From positions 1 to 13,185 of the forward strand of contig JAFYIK010000077.1 of assembly GCA_017538685.1 (NCBI GenBank): a stretch of DNA of 13,185 nucleotides, in the 5' to 3' direction. The notes under the pieces are model-generated. The model ran no database searches. It was not told the DNA's origin and was given only the letters and a program-made list of their open reading frames with translations. Below, in pieces: positions 1 to 6,800 of the stretch; the first letter of the stretch is position 1; every line of letters starts with the position of its first letter. This DNA is from Bacteroidales bacterium. Lineage in GTDB: Bacteria; Bacteroidota; Bacteroidia; Bacteroidales; UBA932. Made by a program: the position numbers and the translations under genes.

Positions 1-1
1 C

Positions 2-9
2 TATATTTG
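2..9 (+). promoter_or_regulatory. Bacteroidota -7 promoter element for rpsF operon
   Basis: TATATTTG is an exact match to the Bacteroidota primary sigma factor -7 consensus TAnnTTTG. It lies 55 bases before the rpsF start, so transcription would begin near position 13-16. The -33 element, if present, is outside the window. The match is seen directly; promoter function is inferred. Confidence 0.55.
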
Positions 10-10
10 C

Positions 11-38
11 AGCCCTTTTGGAAAGTTCCATAAGGGCT
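11..38 (+). promoter_or_regulatory. Hairpin in the rpsF 5' leader
   Basis: A near-perfect inverted repeat: AGCCCTT (11-17) pairs with AAGGGCT (32-38), and TGGAA (19-23) pairs with TTCCA (26-30), with one T/T mismatch between the two stems. TTTATTTAT follows. It sits immediately downstream of the -7 element, at the extreme 5' end of the expected rpsF mRNA. It could be a 5' stabilizing or regulatory leader hairpin, or the terminator of a gene left of the window. It does not show the CCG bulge of the known S6:S18-binding leader motif, so I do not assign it to that family. Confidence 0.45.
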
Positions 39-64
39 TTATTTATAACTAATTAATTATCAAA

Positions 65-487
65 ATGATCAAACAGTACGAAACCGTTTTCATTGCAACT
101 CCCGTTTTGTCTGACGCCCAGATGAAGGAAGCGGTTGCCAAGTACACAGACCTCATCAAGAACAATGGGGGCGAAATCGTGTACGAAGAGGACTGGGGTC
201 TGAAGCAGCTTGCTTACCCTATCCAGCACAAGACATCAGGATTCTATTACCTGATCGAATTCAAGGCTACCCCCGAGTTTGTAGCCACCCTCGAGACTCA
301 GTATCACCGCGACGAGCGCATCATCCGCTACCTCACCGTAGCTCTTGACAAGGACGCTATCGCATACGCTGAGCATCGTCGTCAGGTCCGCGCCGCAAAG
401 GCCAACGCCCCTCAGGAAGAGGTCGTGGAGCCCAAGGCAGAGATCGCAGAGCCCGAAGTTGAACCCGAAATTGCAGAGGAGGCATAA
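65..487 (+). CDS. rpsF: 30S ribosomal protein bS6
   Basis: Encodes bS6 (140 aa), a 30S platform protein that pairs with bS18 on 16S rRNA. The N-terminus ([19 protein letters not shown]) and the body motifs [22 protein letters not shown] and [12 protein letters not shown] are typical of the family. After about residue 113 comes a low-complexity Glu/Pro/Ala tail (about 115-140), longer than the conserved fold and acidic, comparable in character to the acidic C-terminus of E. coli S6, which is a substrate for polyglutamylation. The ATG has no SD before it, as is usual in this phylum. First gene of rpsF-rpsR-rplI; only 3 bases separate it from rpsR, and its last Glu codons form the rpsR SD. Confidence 0.97.
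   Translation: MIKQYETVFIATPVLSDAQMKEAVAKYTDLIKNNGGEIVYEEDWGLKQLAYPIQHKTSGFYYLIEFKATPEFVATLETQYHRDERIIRYLTVALDKDAIAYAEHRRQVRAAKANAPQEEVVEPKAEIAEPEVEPEIAEEA
477..482 (+). promoter_or_regulatory. Perfect SD AGGAGG before rpsR
   Basis: AGGAGG lies 8 bases before the rpsR ATG, inside the last Glu-Glu-Ala codons of rpsF. Of the genes here only susD has another recognizable SD, so this one stands out. It may be functional or may arise by chance from GAG GAG GCA in the acidic tail. Confidence 0.6.
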
Positions 488-490
488 AAA

Positions 491-766
491 ATGGCAGCTA
501 ATGTAGAAAACAGCGGTATCCGCTATCTTAATCCTCCGACCGTAGAGGTTCGCAAGAAGAAGTATTGCCGCTTCAAGAAAGCAGGCATCAAGTATGTGGA
601 TTACAAGGACGCAGAGTTCCTCAAGAAGTTCCTCAACGAGCAGGGTAAGATTCTCCCTCGCCGCATCACCGGCACCTCGCTGAAGTTCCAGAGGAAGGTC
701 GCTCAGGCTATCAAGCGTGCGCGCGCCATCGCTCTTCTCCCTTATGTTACTGACCTTCTTAAATAA
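491..766 (+). CDS. rpsR: 30S ribosomal protein bS18
   Basis: Encodes bS18 (91 aa), the bS6 partner on the 30S platform. The conserved block [20 protein letters not shown] followed by [13 protein letters not shown] is unmistakable. The N-terminal region (about residues 1-22) is followed by a Lys/Arg-rich [11 protein letters not shown] segment with a single Cys, so there is no zinc-binding Cys cluster. Length is within or slightly above the usual range for the family. Translation starts 3 bases after rpsF stops and is preceded by AGGAGG at 8-base spacing, which fixes this start. It is followed after 8 bases by rplI, so the three genes are very probably one transcript. Confidence 0.97.
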   Translation: MAANVENSGIRYLNPPTVEVRKKKYCRFKKAGIKYVDYKDAEFLKKFLNEQGKILPRRITGTSLKFQRKVAQAIKRARAIALLPYVTDLLK

Positions 767-774
767 TTGAGAGT

Positions 775-1215
775 ATGAAGATTATCCTTAAGAAAGAAGT
801 CGCAGGTCTCGGAGAGGCTCTCGACGTCGTTGAAGTAAAGGCTGGTTACGCTCTCAATTACCTGGTTCCCCAGGGATTTGCAATCGTCGGAACTCCTTCC
901 GCCATCAAGCAGAACGAGGAGACGATCCGCCAGAGGGCTCACAAAGAGGCTAAACTCGTTGCAGACGCTCAGGCTCTCGCAGCCAAGGCAGAAGCAAAGG
1001 TGCTTAAGATCGAAGCCAAGGTCGGCGAAGGCGGCAAACTCTACGGCGGCATCACCGCTGCCCAGGTTGCTGAGGCTCTCGCAGCTGCAGGCATCGAGCT
1101 TGACAAGCGCAACATCGAGGTCCCTGAAATCAAGGCCCTCGGCGAGTACGAAGCCAAGGCTAAGTTCTACAAAGGCGTTTTCGCCACCCTAAAGCTCGAG
1201 GTTGTAGAAGCTTAA
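775..1215 (+). CDS. rplI: 50S ribosomal protein bL9
   Basis: Encodes bL9 (146 aa), which binds 23S rRNA near the L1 stalk and has two domains joined by a long helix. The N-terminal rRNA-binding domain is recognizable from MKIILKKEVAGLGEALDVVE, then VKAGYALNYLVPQGFA (residues about 22-37). Residues about 42-80 are the Ala/Lys/Glu-rich connecting helix. The C-terminal domain begins near KVGEGGKLYGGITAAQVAEAL and ends with a typical beta-strand-rich tail. The family usually has GYARNYL; here the Arg is Leu (ALNYL), a small variation. The gene closes the operon: a strong hairpin terminator starts 22 bases after the stop, and the next gene is convergent. Confidence 0.96.
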   Translation: MKIILKKEVAGLGEALDVVEVKAGYALNYLVPQGFAIVGTPSAIKQNEETIRQRAHKEAKLVADAQALAAKAEAKVLKIEAKVGEGGKLYGGITAAQVAEALAAAGIELDKRNIEVPEIKALGEYEAKAKFYKGVFATLKLEVVEA

Positions 1216-1237
1216 TTCGCATCAGGTTAATTCCAAT

Positions 1238-1266
1238 AAAGGCTGGCCTTCACGGTCAGCCTTTTT
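1238..1266. terminator. Bidirectional intrinsic terminator between rplI and epimerase gene
   Basis: An 11-bp stem pairs AAAGGCTGGCC (1238-1248) with GGTCAGCCTTT (1254-1264), with one G-U wobble and a TTCAC loop, and ends in a T run to 1266 on the plus strand. On the minus strand the A-rich left flank (AATAAA) gives a shorter U tract. The two flanking genes converge, so one element can end both transcripts. Confidence 0.85.
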
Positions 1267-1269
1267 GTG

Positions 1270-2460
1270 TTATAATCTGCTCAGCAGTTCCATACACATT
1301 CGCCCGTTGTGGTAGGGGCATTTCCAGAAACCGGCGCGGTCGTCGTCTCGGTTCACGCTGCCGTCCGCCCGGCGTCCCCAGTACCACTCGCCGTCCGGAG
1401 CGATTATCTTAGATTTGATGTACTCCCATTCGGCATAGACACGTTCAAGATCCGCCGAGTCGCCGGCGAGCTGCCAGCGATTGAGATAGCCCACGACCGC
1501 TTCTGCCTGCACCCACCAGTCGCGGTCTTCTTTACGATAATCGCCGGACGGGTCGAATTCGTAGATCATTCCTTCCGCGGTCAGGCCTTCGGAAGCAGCG
1601 GTGGCGAGATCGCGGCTTGCCCCCAGACATTCCAGGTAAAGCAGGCGATCCATCGGATCTCCACTTTCGCAAAGCACCTCCGCTGCTTCAACCAGAAGCC
1701 AGGATGTTTCGATGTCGTGTCCGAAGGACTGCATCTGTCCGTGGAGATTCCAATCTTCGTCGAAAAAGAGGCCGAGATGTCCGTTTGGCTGAATAATCTT
1801 ATCCAGGAAGAGTCTTATCAGATTCGCGAGTTGCGAGTGAAGACCCTCGTCTTTCCAAACACGATATAATCCGGTATATGCTTCGAGTATATGCAGATGA
1901 GTGTTCATCGTCTTCGCGAAATTCTCATCTTTGTCCGACAGGCGCATATCCTCTATCGCACCCCACTCACGCGTGCAAGCTTCGATATATCCGTTCTTCT
2001 GAGAGTCGAAACTGTGCTCTTCGATGTTCTTATAAAGTTCAATTGCCAGGTCCAGTTCTATTTGCGAGCCTGTCGCACGTGAGTATTCAGCCAACCCATA
2101 GACCGCAAACGCTATAGCGTAGAACTGCTTCTTCGTGTCCAAAGGCTGTCCATCCGCTGTCAGGCTCCAGTATGCTCCGCCGAACTCGCGGTCCACAAAG
2201 TGCTCCGCGATATACTTCGCCGCTCTGGTCGCGGCTTCCAGATATTCAGCCTTACCGAGCATACGATATGCCTGCGAGAAGGTCCATAGGATACGGGAAT
2301 TCAGAATCAGGCCTTTTTCGGCTTCTGGGATAAGATTGCCGTTGCCGTCTCTGCGTCCGTAGTAACCGCCCCTGGGATCGGTCATATTCTCAATCCAATA
2401 AGAAAGGATGTTTGAAGTCAGTTCCTGTGAGACTTCTGATTTAAGCTGTTCAAGTGTCAT
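1270..2460 (-). CDS. Cellobiose 2-epimerase (AGE family)
   Basis: A 396-aa protein of the N-acylglucosamine 2-epimerase (AGE) superfamily, (alpha/alpha)6-barrel, most like cellobiose 2-epimerases of Ruminococcus albus and Bacteroides fragilis. It converts the reducing-end glucose of beta-1,4 disaccharides to mannose and back. Diagnostic stretches are KGLILNSRILWTFSQAY (R56), FGGAYWSLTADGQPLDT, QFYAIAFAVYGLAEYSRATG, KTMNTHLHILEAYT (H190), SFGHDIETSW (H248, E251, W254), DWWVQAEAVVGY (W315, W316, E320) and WKCPYHNGRMCMELL (H384). By family knowledge H248 and H384 correspond to the general acid/base His pair. No signal peptide, so cytoplasmic. Convergent with rplI and divergent from the AraC gene; its link to the neighbouring PUL is inferred. 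Specificity for cellobiose versus mannobiose or other glycans is not proven. Confidence 0.9.
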   Translation of the reverse strand: MTLEQLKSEVSQELTSNILSYWIENMTDPRGGYYGRRDGNGNLIPEAEKGLILNSRILWTFSQAYRMLGKAEYLEAATRAAKYIAEHFVDREFGGAYWSLTADGQPLDTKKQFYAIAFAVYGLAEYSRATGSQIELDLAIELYKNIEEHSFDSQKNGYIEACTREWGAIEDMRLSDKDENFAKTMNTHLHILEAYTGLYRVWKDEGLHSQLANLIRLFLDKIIQPNGHLGLFFDEDWNLHGQMQSFGHDIETSWLLVEAAEVLCESGDPMDRLLYLECLGASRDLATAASEGLTAEGMIYEFDPSGDYRKEDRDWWVQAEAVVGYLNRWQLAGDSADLERVYAEWEYIKSKIIAPDGEWYWGRRADGSVNRDDDRAGFWKCPYHNGRMCMELLSRL

Positions 2461-2468
2461 ATCAACGA

Positions 2469-2476
2469 CAAATATA
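2469..2476 (-). promoter_or_regulatory. Candidate -7 element for the epimerase gene
   Basis: On the minus strand this reads TATATTTG, an exact TAnnTTTG match, ending 8 bases before the ATG. A TTTG that could serve as the -33 element occurs at 2499-2502 (minus), 22 bases upstream, inside the left arm of the first palindrome. If real, the transcript would start only a few bases before the start codon, so it would be almost leaderless. Confidence 0.4.
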
Positions 2477-2489
2477 ATAAGAAGCGTGC

Positions 2490-2516
2490 AAGATGTCCCA
2501 AATTTTGGGACATCTT
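2490..2516. repeat. 27-bp perfect palindrome, copy 1
   Basis: AAGATGTCCCAAA (2490-2502) and TTTGGGACATCTT (2504-2516) are perfect reverse complements around one central T. It shares overall length (27 bp) and outer arm sequence AAGrTGTCCC/GGGACAyCTT with a second copy 52 bp downstream. The left arm overlaps the putative -33 of the epimerase promoter. It could be an operator, a transcript hairpin or a repetitive extragenic palindrome. Confidence 0.8.
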
Positions 2517-2520
2517 AAGC

Positions 2521-2585
2521 AAAAATGGGGTGTTTTCGCGCAAGGTGTCCCGTTTTTCGGGACACCTTAAACACCAACCATTTTT
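2521..2585. repeat. Outer stem enclosing palindrome copy 2
   Basis: AAAAATGG plus GGTGTTT (2521-2535) is reverse-complementary to AAACACC (2569-2575) plus CCATTTTT (2578-2585), with a 2-base AA bulge at 2576-2577. This gives 15 paired positions and encloses the second 27-bp palindrome, making a long two-part hairpin if single-stranded. Confidence 0.65.
2542..2568. repeat. 27-bp palindrome, copy 2
   Basis: AAGGTGTCCCG (2542-2552) and CGGGACACCTT (2558-2568) are perfect reverse complements around TTTTT. Compared with copy 1, the fourth base of the left arm is G instead of A and its partner is C instead of T: a compensatory pair change that preserves symmetry. The central seven bases differ between copies. 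Confidence 0.8.
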
Positions 2586-2592
2586 AAGCGGT

Positions 2593-2748
2593 CGGCAGTT
2601 GCCCCATCCGGAACTCCAGTCGCCTTCGGCTCCTTCCGGCCCCTTCCATCCTATCCTTCGTCCTCGCTTTGCTCGAACTCGTCTAGGACGGACACCTACC
2701 CCCTGCCCGTGCCCGGGGGTGGGCACGTCCGGCTGGAGCAAACTGCCG
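2593..2748. other. Structured noncoding element bounded by inverted repeats
   Basis: A C-rich, 156-bp stretch without a believable gene. Its ends are inverted repeats: 2593-2611 pairs with 2729-2748 at 17 of 19 positions plus one bulged A (2740). Inside lie further hairpins: TTCGTCCT (2657-2664) with AGGACGGA (2685-2692), CGTGCCC (2708-2714) with GGGCACG (2721-2727), and alternative short stems GCC/GGC (2622-2630) and CCGGAA/TTCCGG (2608-2613/2634-2639). The form suggests a folded RNA or a small miniature inverted-repeat or REP-like element. No family is recognized. With the palindromes before it, it fills most of the 2461-2829 gap. Confidence 0.5.
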
Positions 2749-2798
2749 CACCACATATACGTTCAAGTCAAAAAAGTATCATATTTTCGAAATTTTTG

Positions 2799-2806
2799 TA
2801 TATTTG
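2799..2806 (+). promoter_or_regulatory. Candidate -7 element for the AraC gene
   Basis: TATATTTG, an exact TAnnTTTG match, 23 bases before the AraC ATG in an AT-rich stretch that follows the GC-rich structured element. I see no clear TTTG -33 box at the usual distance, so this promoter may be weak or activator-dependent. Confidence 0.45.
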
Positions 2807-2829
2807 CCACTGAACAACACAGTTAAGCG

Positions 2830-3708
2830 ATGGCAGAAGTACTCGAAGAGATAACGCACCTCACTCCGAAGGACTGTTATTTCATCGTGGAGCGTCACAA
2901 ACGCACCTTTGATTATCCCATTCACCAGCACGCCGAGTGCGAACTCAACTTCGTTGAGAACGCGAAAGGCGTGAAGCGCATCGTCGGCAACAGCATCGAG
3001 GAGATAGGCGAATACGACCTCGCGCTGATCAACTCCCCCAACCTCCCGCACGTGTGGGAACAGGGCGACTGCCCGCCGAGTCAGATTCGCGAGATCACAA
3101 TCCACTTTTCCCCCGATCTTCTGGGCGAAAGCCTGATGTCGCGCAACCAGTTCGCGTCCATCAAGGAAATGCTCGAGAGGGCCAAACACGGCCTCGCTTT
3201 CCCCACCGCCGCGATAATGAAAGTCTACAGTATGCTGGACGTACTGGCAGTGGAAAAGAACTCCTTCAACCAGTTCCTGGGCTTCGTGCAGATACTCTAC
3301 GAGCTCTCCAGGTCAAAGTACCGCGAGCTGGACGTGACTGCGAGTCCCGAGTCCGTGCGCACCACCGCAGAGGACCCCAGAATCGCATCAGTAAAGAATT
3401 ATATCGCGGAAAAGTATCAGGAAGACATCACCCTGGAGGCTATGGCAGACCTGGCCGGAATGACTCCCACGGCCTTCAGCCGCTACTTCAAACAGCACAC
3501 GGGAAGGACGGTGAGCAACTACATTATCGAGACCCGGCTCGGTGCAGCATCCCGCGCGCTAGTGGACACCTCCCAGACGATAGCGGAGATCTGCTACAAC
3601 TGCGGATTCAACAACCTTTCCAACTTCAACCGCACCTTCAAATCGAAACGCGGCGTAACACCACGCGACTTCCGGATGAACTACAAGAAGAAAAAAGTGT
3701 TGGTTTAA
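2830..3708 (+). CDS. AraC-family transcriptional regulator
   Basis: A 292-aa one-component regulator. Residues about 15-95 form a cupin-like sensor domain with HQH (H32, H34), H74 and H92 in positions typical for a sugar-binding jelly roll. Residues about 183-286 are a standard AraC/XylS DNA-binding domain: first helix-turn-helix around 200-221 (ITLEAMADLAGMTPTAFSRY), second around 249-270 (QTIAEICYNCGFNNLSNFNR), ending in the conserved F-KSKRGVTPRDFR. No membrane segment, so cytoplasmic. It lies directly upstream of susC in the same direction and divergent from the epimerase gene, so it is the obvious candidate regulator of one or both. Use of an AraC protein rather than a hybrid two-component sensor or ECF-sigma/anti-sigma pair is less common for such loci. 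The inducing ligand is unknown. Confidence 0.9.
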   Translation: MAEVLEEITHLTPKDCYFIVERHKRTFDYPIHQHAECELNFVENAKGVKRIVGNSIEEIGEYDLALINSPNLPHVWEQGDCPPSQIREITIHFSPDLLGESLMSRNQFASIKEMLERAKHGLAFPTAAIMKVYSMLDVLAVEKNSFNQFLGFVQILYELSRSKYRELDVTASPESVRTTAEDPRIASVKNYIAEKYQEDITLEAMADLAGMTPTAFSRYFKQHTGRTVSNYIIETRLGAASRALVDTSQTIAEICYNCGFNNLSNFNRTFKSKRGVTPRDFRMNYKKKKVLV

Positions 3709-3713
3709 TAAAA

Positions 3714-3735
3714 AATTTGCACTATTTGGCAAATT
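3714..3735. promoter_or_regulatory. Inverted repeat upstream of the susC promoter (candidate operator)
   Basis: AATTTGC (3714-3720) and GCAAATT (3729-3735) are perfect 7-bp arms with an 8-base spacer, ending 4 bases before the -33 TTTG. ATTTG also occurs three times in direct orientation (3715, 3724, 3739). The place is right for activator binding, and the AraC protein next door is the natural candidate; binding is inferred. Confidence 0.4.
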
Positions 3736-3739
3736 AGTA

Positions 3740-3771
3740 TTTGTTTACACCTATATATAAAGGTACTTTTG
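3740..3771 (+). promoter_or_regulatory. Promoter of the susC operon
   Basis: TTTG (3740-3743) and TACTTTTG (3764-3771) are separated by 20 bases, fitting the Bacteroidota -33/-7 pattern TTTG...TAnnTTTG very well. Expected start near 3775-3778, leaving an AT-rich 5' leader of about 90 bases. The leader ends with a repeated TAACCAAA (3835-3842 and 3849-3856) and has no SD, as is common before susC-type genes. Confidence 0.7.
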
Positions 3772-3801
3772 CATTGTAATGTGTGAAAGTACTTTTTTTT
3801 T
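3759..3801 (+). terminator. Putative intrinsic terminator of the AraC gene, overlapping the susC promoter
   Basis: AAAGGTACTTT (3759-3769) can pair with AAAGTACTTTT (3786-3796) as 11 bp with one G-U, a 16-base loop, and a run of T ending at 3801. The stem is AT-rich, so it is weaker than the rplI terminator. Its left arm contains most of the susC -7 element, so only transcripts arriving from the AraC gene would form it whole. Confidence 0.4.
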
Positions 3802-3867
3802 ACGACCACAAACACAATTATTAATATTTTTTACTAACCAAATTTTATTAACCAAAAATCAGGTACA

Positions 3868-6800
3868 ATGAAAAGTAAGTTCTTTACTTGCCTTACGGCG
3901 CTCCTCGTGAGCATATCCCTGATGGCCCAGACCGTTACGGTCACTGGCGTTGTCAAGGATGCCGTAGGTCCTGTCATTGAAGCCGCTGTCGTCGAACAGG
4001 GGACCTTCAATGGCACCACTACCGACATCAACGGACGCTTCGAGCTCCCGGGAGTTAAACCCGGAGCCAACTTGGAGATCTCGTTGTTCGGTTACAAGAC
4101 CGTCGTATTAAAGGTTGATGGAAAAACCAATTTCGAGGTCTTATTGGAAGAGGACGCTTTGCTCCTGGACGATGTAGTCGTTGTCGGCTACGGTACGATG
4201 AAGAAGAGCGATGTCGCCGGCGCTTCCGTCTCTATGAAGGAAGACGCCATCAAGGGCTCGCTCATCACCAACATCGACCAGTCTCTCCAGGGCCGCGCGG
4301 CCGGTGTCACCGCAGTTCAGACTTCCGGTGCTCCGGGCGGTTCGTCCTCAATCCGCGTCCGCGGTCAAGCGACCATCAATGCCAATGCAGAGCCTCTGTA
4401 TGTCATTGACGGCGTGATTGTCCAGGGCGGCGGTTCCTCCGGCTTCGATTGGGGTGTGGGCGACGCACTCGGAAACGGTGCAGTCTCCACCATCTCCCCT
4501 CTGTCCACGATCAACCCTTCGGACATCGTGAGTATGGAGATTCTCAAGGATGCTTCCGCTACCGCAATCTACGGTGCACAGGGCGCCAACGGCGTTATCC
4601 TCATCACCACCAAGCGCGGTAAGGCCGGCGAGGCGAAGTTCTCCTACGACGGAATGTTCGCCGTTCAGCGTCAGACCCGCAGAATCGACCTTCTCAACCT
4701 CCGTGAATTCGCAGAGTACTACAACGACCTCGCCTCCGTGGGTATGGTCAGCAAAAACGAGTGGTACAGCGATCCTTCCCTTCTGGGCAAGGGTACCAAC
4801 TGGCAGGACGCTATCTTCCGCACTGCTCTCCAGCATCAGCACCAGATCAGCGCCCAGGGCGGATCGGACAAGGTTCAGTACTATGTCTCCGGTTCGTATA
4901 TGGACCAGGAAGGAACCATCATCGGTTCGGAATTCTCCCGTTTCAGCGTCAGGACCAACCTGGACGCCAAGCTTAAGGACTGGTGGAAACTCGGCGTCAG
5001 CGCCACATTCTCCAGCACGGACGAAAGTATGAAACTGGCGGACTCCGACGAGGGTATCATCACATACTCCCTCACTTCCCTCCCCAGCGCTCCTATCTAT
5101 GATCAGGACGGCAACTACTTCAACTACCAGATGGAGAATTACACCGTTGTCAACCCCGTTGCAATGGCTATGCTCGAGCAGATTCTCCTCAAGCGTCAGA
5201 AACTCTCCGGAAACCTATTCTCCGACATCAACATAATGCCGAATCTCGTATGGCACGCTGAGCTCGGATACGACGTTTCCTATTCCCAGGGCGAGACCTT
5301 CAATCCTTCCGTGAGCTTCAGCACTTACAAGCGCGCGGCCAACGAGGTCAGCACCCAGAAGAACAATTCCATCTTCTGGCAGCTCAAGAACTACCTCACT
5401 TATTCCAACACGATCGGCAAGAACAGCTTCACGGCTATGGTCGGTCAGGAGTGCTGGGAAAGCAGGTGGGACTATATGTCTGTCTACAACACCGAGCTCC
5501 CTTCCAACGACGTTGTGAACCCGGCTCTCGGCGCGGGCACCCCGAAGATCGGCTATGGTTTCGGTTCTTCCGCTATGGCCTCCTTCTTCACCCGTGAGAC
5601 TTACAACTACGACAACCGCTACATCGGAACCTACACCTTCCGTTACGACGGTTCCTCGAACTTCGGTCCCAACAAGCGCTGGGCTCCGTTCCACTCCGTC
5701 GCCCTCGCGTGGCGTTTCACGAACGAAGAGTTCTTCCCGAAGGGCCTGATCAACGACGGTAAACTCCGCCTCGGCTGGGGCCAGACAGGTAACGCCTCCA
5801 TCGGCGGTTACAAGTGGGGTGCTGCTATGCAGAAGCTCACCACGGGTCTCGGCGACGGATATCGTCAGACCAACATCCCCAACCTCGACGTTATGTGGGA
5901 GAAGCAGGAGCAGATCAACATCGGTCTCGACCTCAGCTTCCTCGACAACCGCGTGAGCCTCGTCGCAGAGTTGTACGACCGCGTGTCGGACAATATGCTT
6001 ATGCCTCTGCAGATGCCTACCTATATGGGTACCAGCGGCAACGGCGCCACTTCCCTTGCAGCTCCTTACGGCAACTACGGTAAGATCGACAACAAGGGTC
6101 TCGAGCTCACTCTCAACATCCATCCGGTTGCAACCAGGGACTTCCATTGGGAGACTGAAGGACAGATTTCCTTCAACCGCAACAAACTCGTCGCCCTCTC
6201 GGGTACCGCTTCCGCAGCTATCGTCGGTTACGGTCAGTGGAACGACGTAGTGTCCGTCTCCAATATCGGAGAGCCTCTCTTCAGCTTCTACGGCTATCAG
6301 ACCGACGGTATCTACCAGACCATCGATGAGGTTATGGCCGGCCCTATCTCCTGCGAGACTCTCAAGGACAAGGCAACCTTCAGCGAAGGAGTTTACACCG
6401 GATCCCAGAATGCCGCCGATTACAACCAGTACAACACCACCTGGGTCGGTGACATCCGCTTCAAGGATCTGAACGGCGACGGCCTCATCACCGAAGCCGA
6501 CCGTACCAACATCGGTTCCCCGATGCCTCTCTTCACTTTCGGTCTCACCAACACCTTCACCTGGAAGAACTGGGATCTCACCGTCTTCCTCAATGGCTCA
6601 TATGGCAATAAGGTACTCAACTACCTCAATATGAAGACCGGCAATATGAAGAGCGCCTGGTCCAACCAGCCAGCTTCTGTGCTGGGCCGTGCCCGTCTTG
6701 CGGTCATCGATGCTGAGAAGACCTACGACGGAACCGGCGGAGTCTGGAACTGGTATGAGGATCCCGAGAACGTGAAGGTAGCCAACCCCAGCGCCGTCAT

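Noticed and set aside
11..38. Known S6:S18-binding leader RNA upstream of rpsF
   Set aside because: The hairpin lacks the conserved CCG feature I would require for that motif; recorded only as an unassigned leader hairpin.
2490..2568. The two 27-bp palindromes as ordinary intrinsic terminators
   Set aside because: Both flanking genes start here and diverge, and neither hairpin is followed by a run of T, so terminators are not expected.
2457..2826. Open frames of about 100 codons on both strands across the epimerase-AraC gap
   Set aside because: They run through the palindromes and structured element, are rich in Pro/Arg/Gly, and match no family; they look like translations of noncoding GC-rich DNA.
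5215..6147. A 310-codon open frame antisense to susC
   Set aside because: It lies wholly inside an undoubted SusC barrel-coding region, and its predicted protein is low-complexity Val/Glu/Arg-rich without family features.
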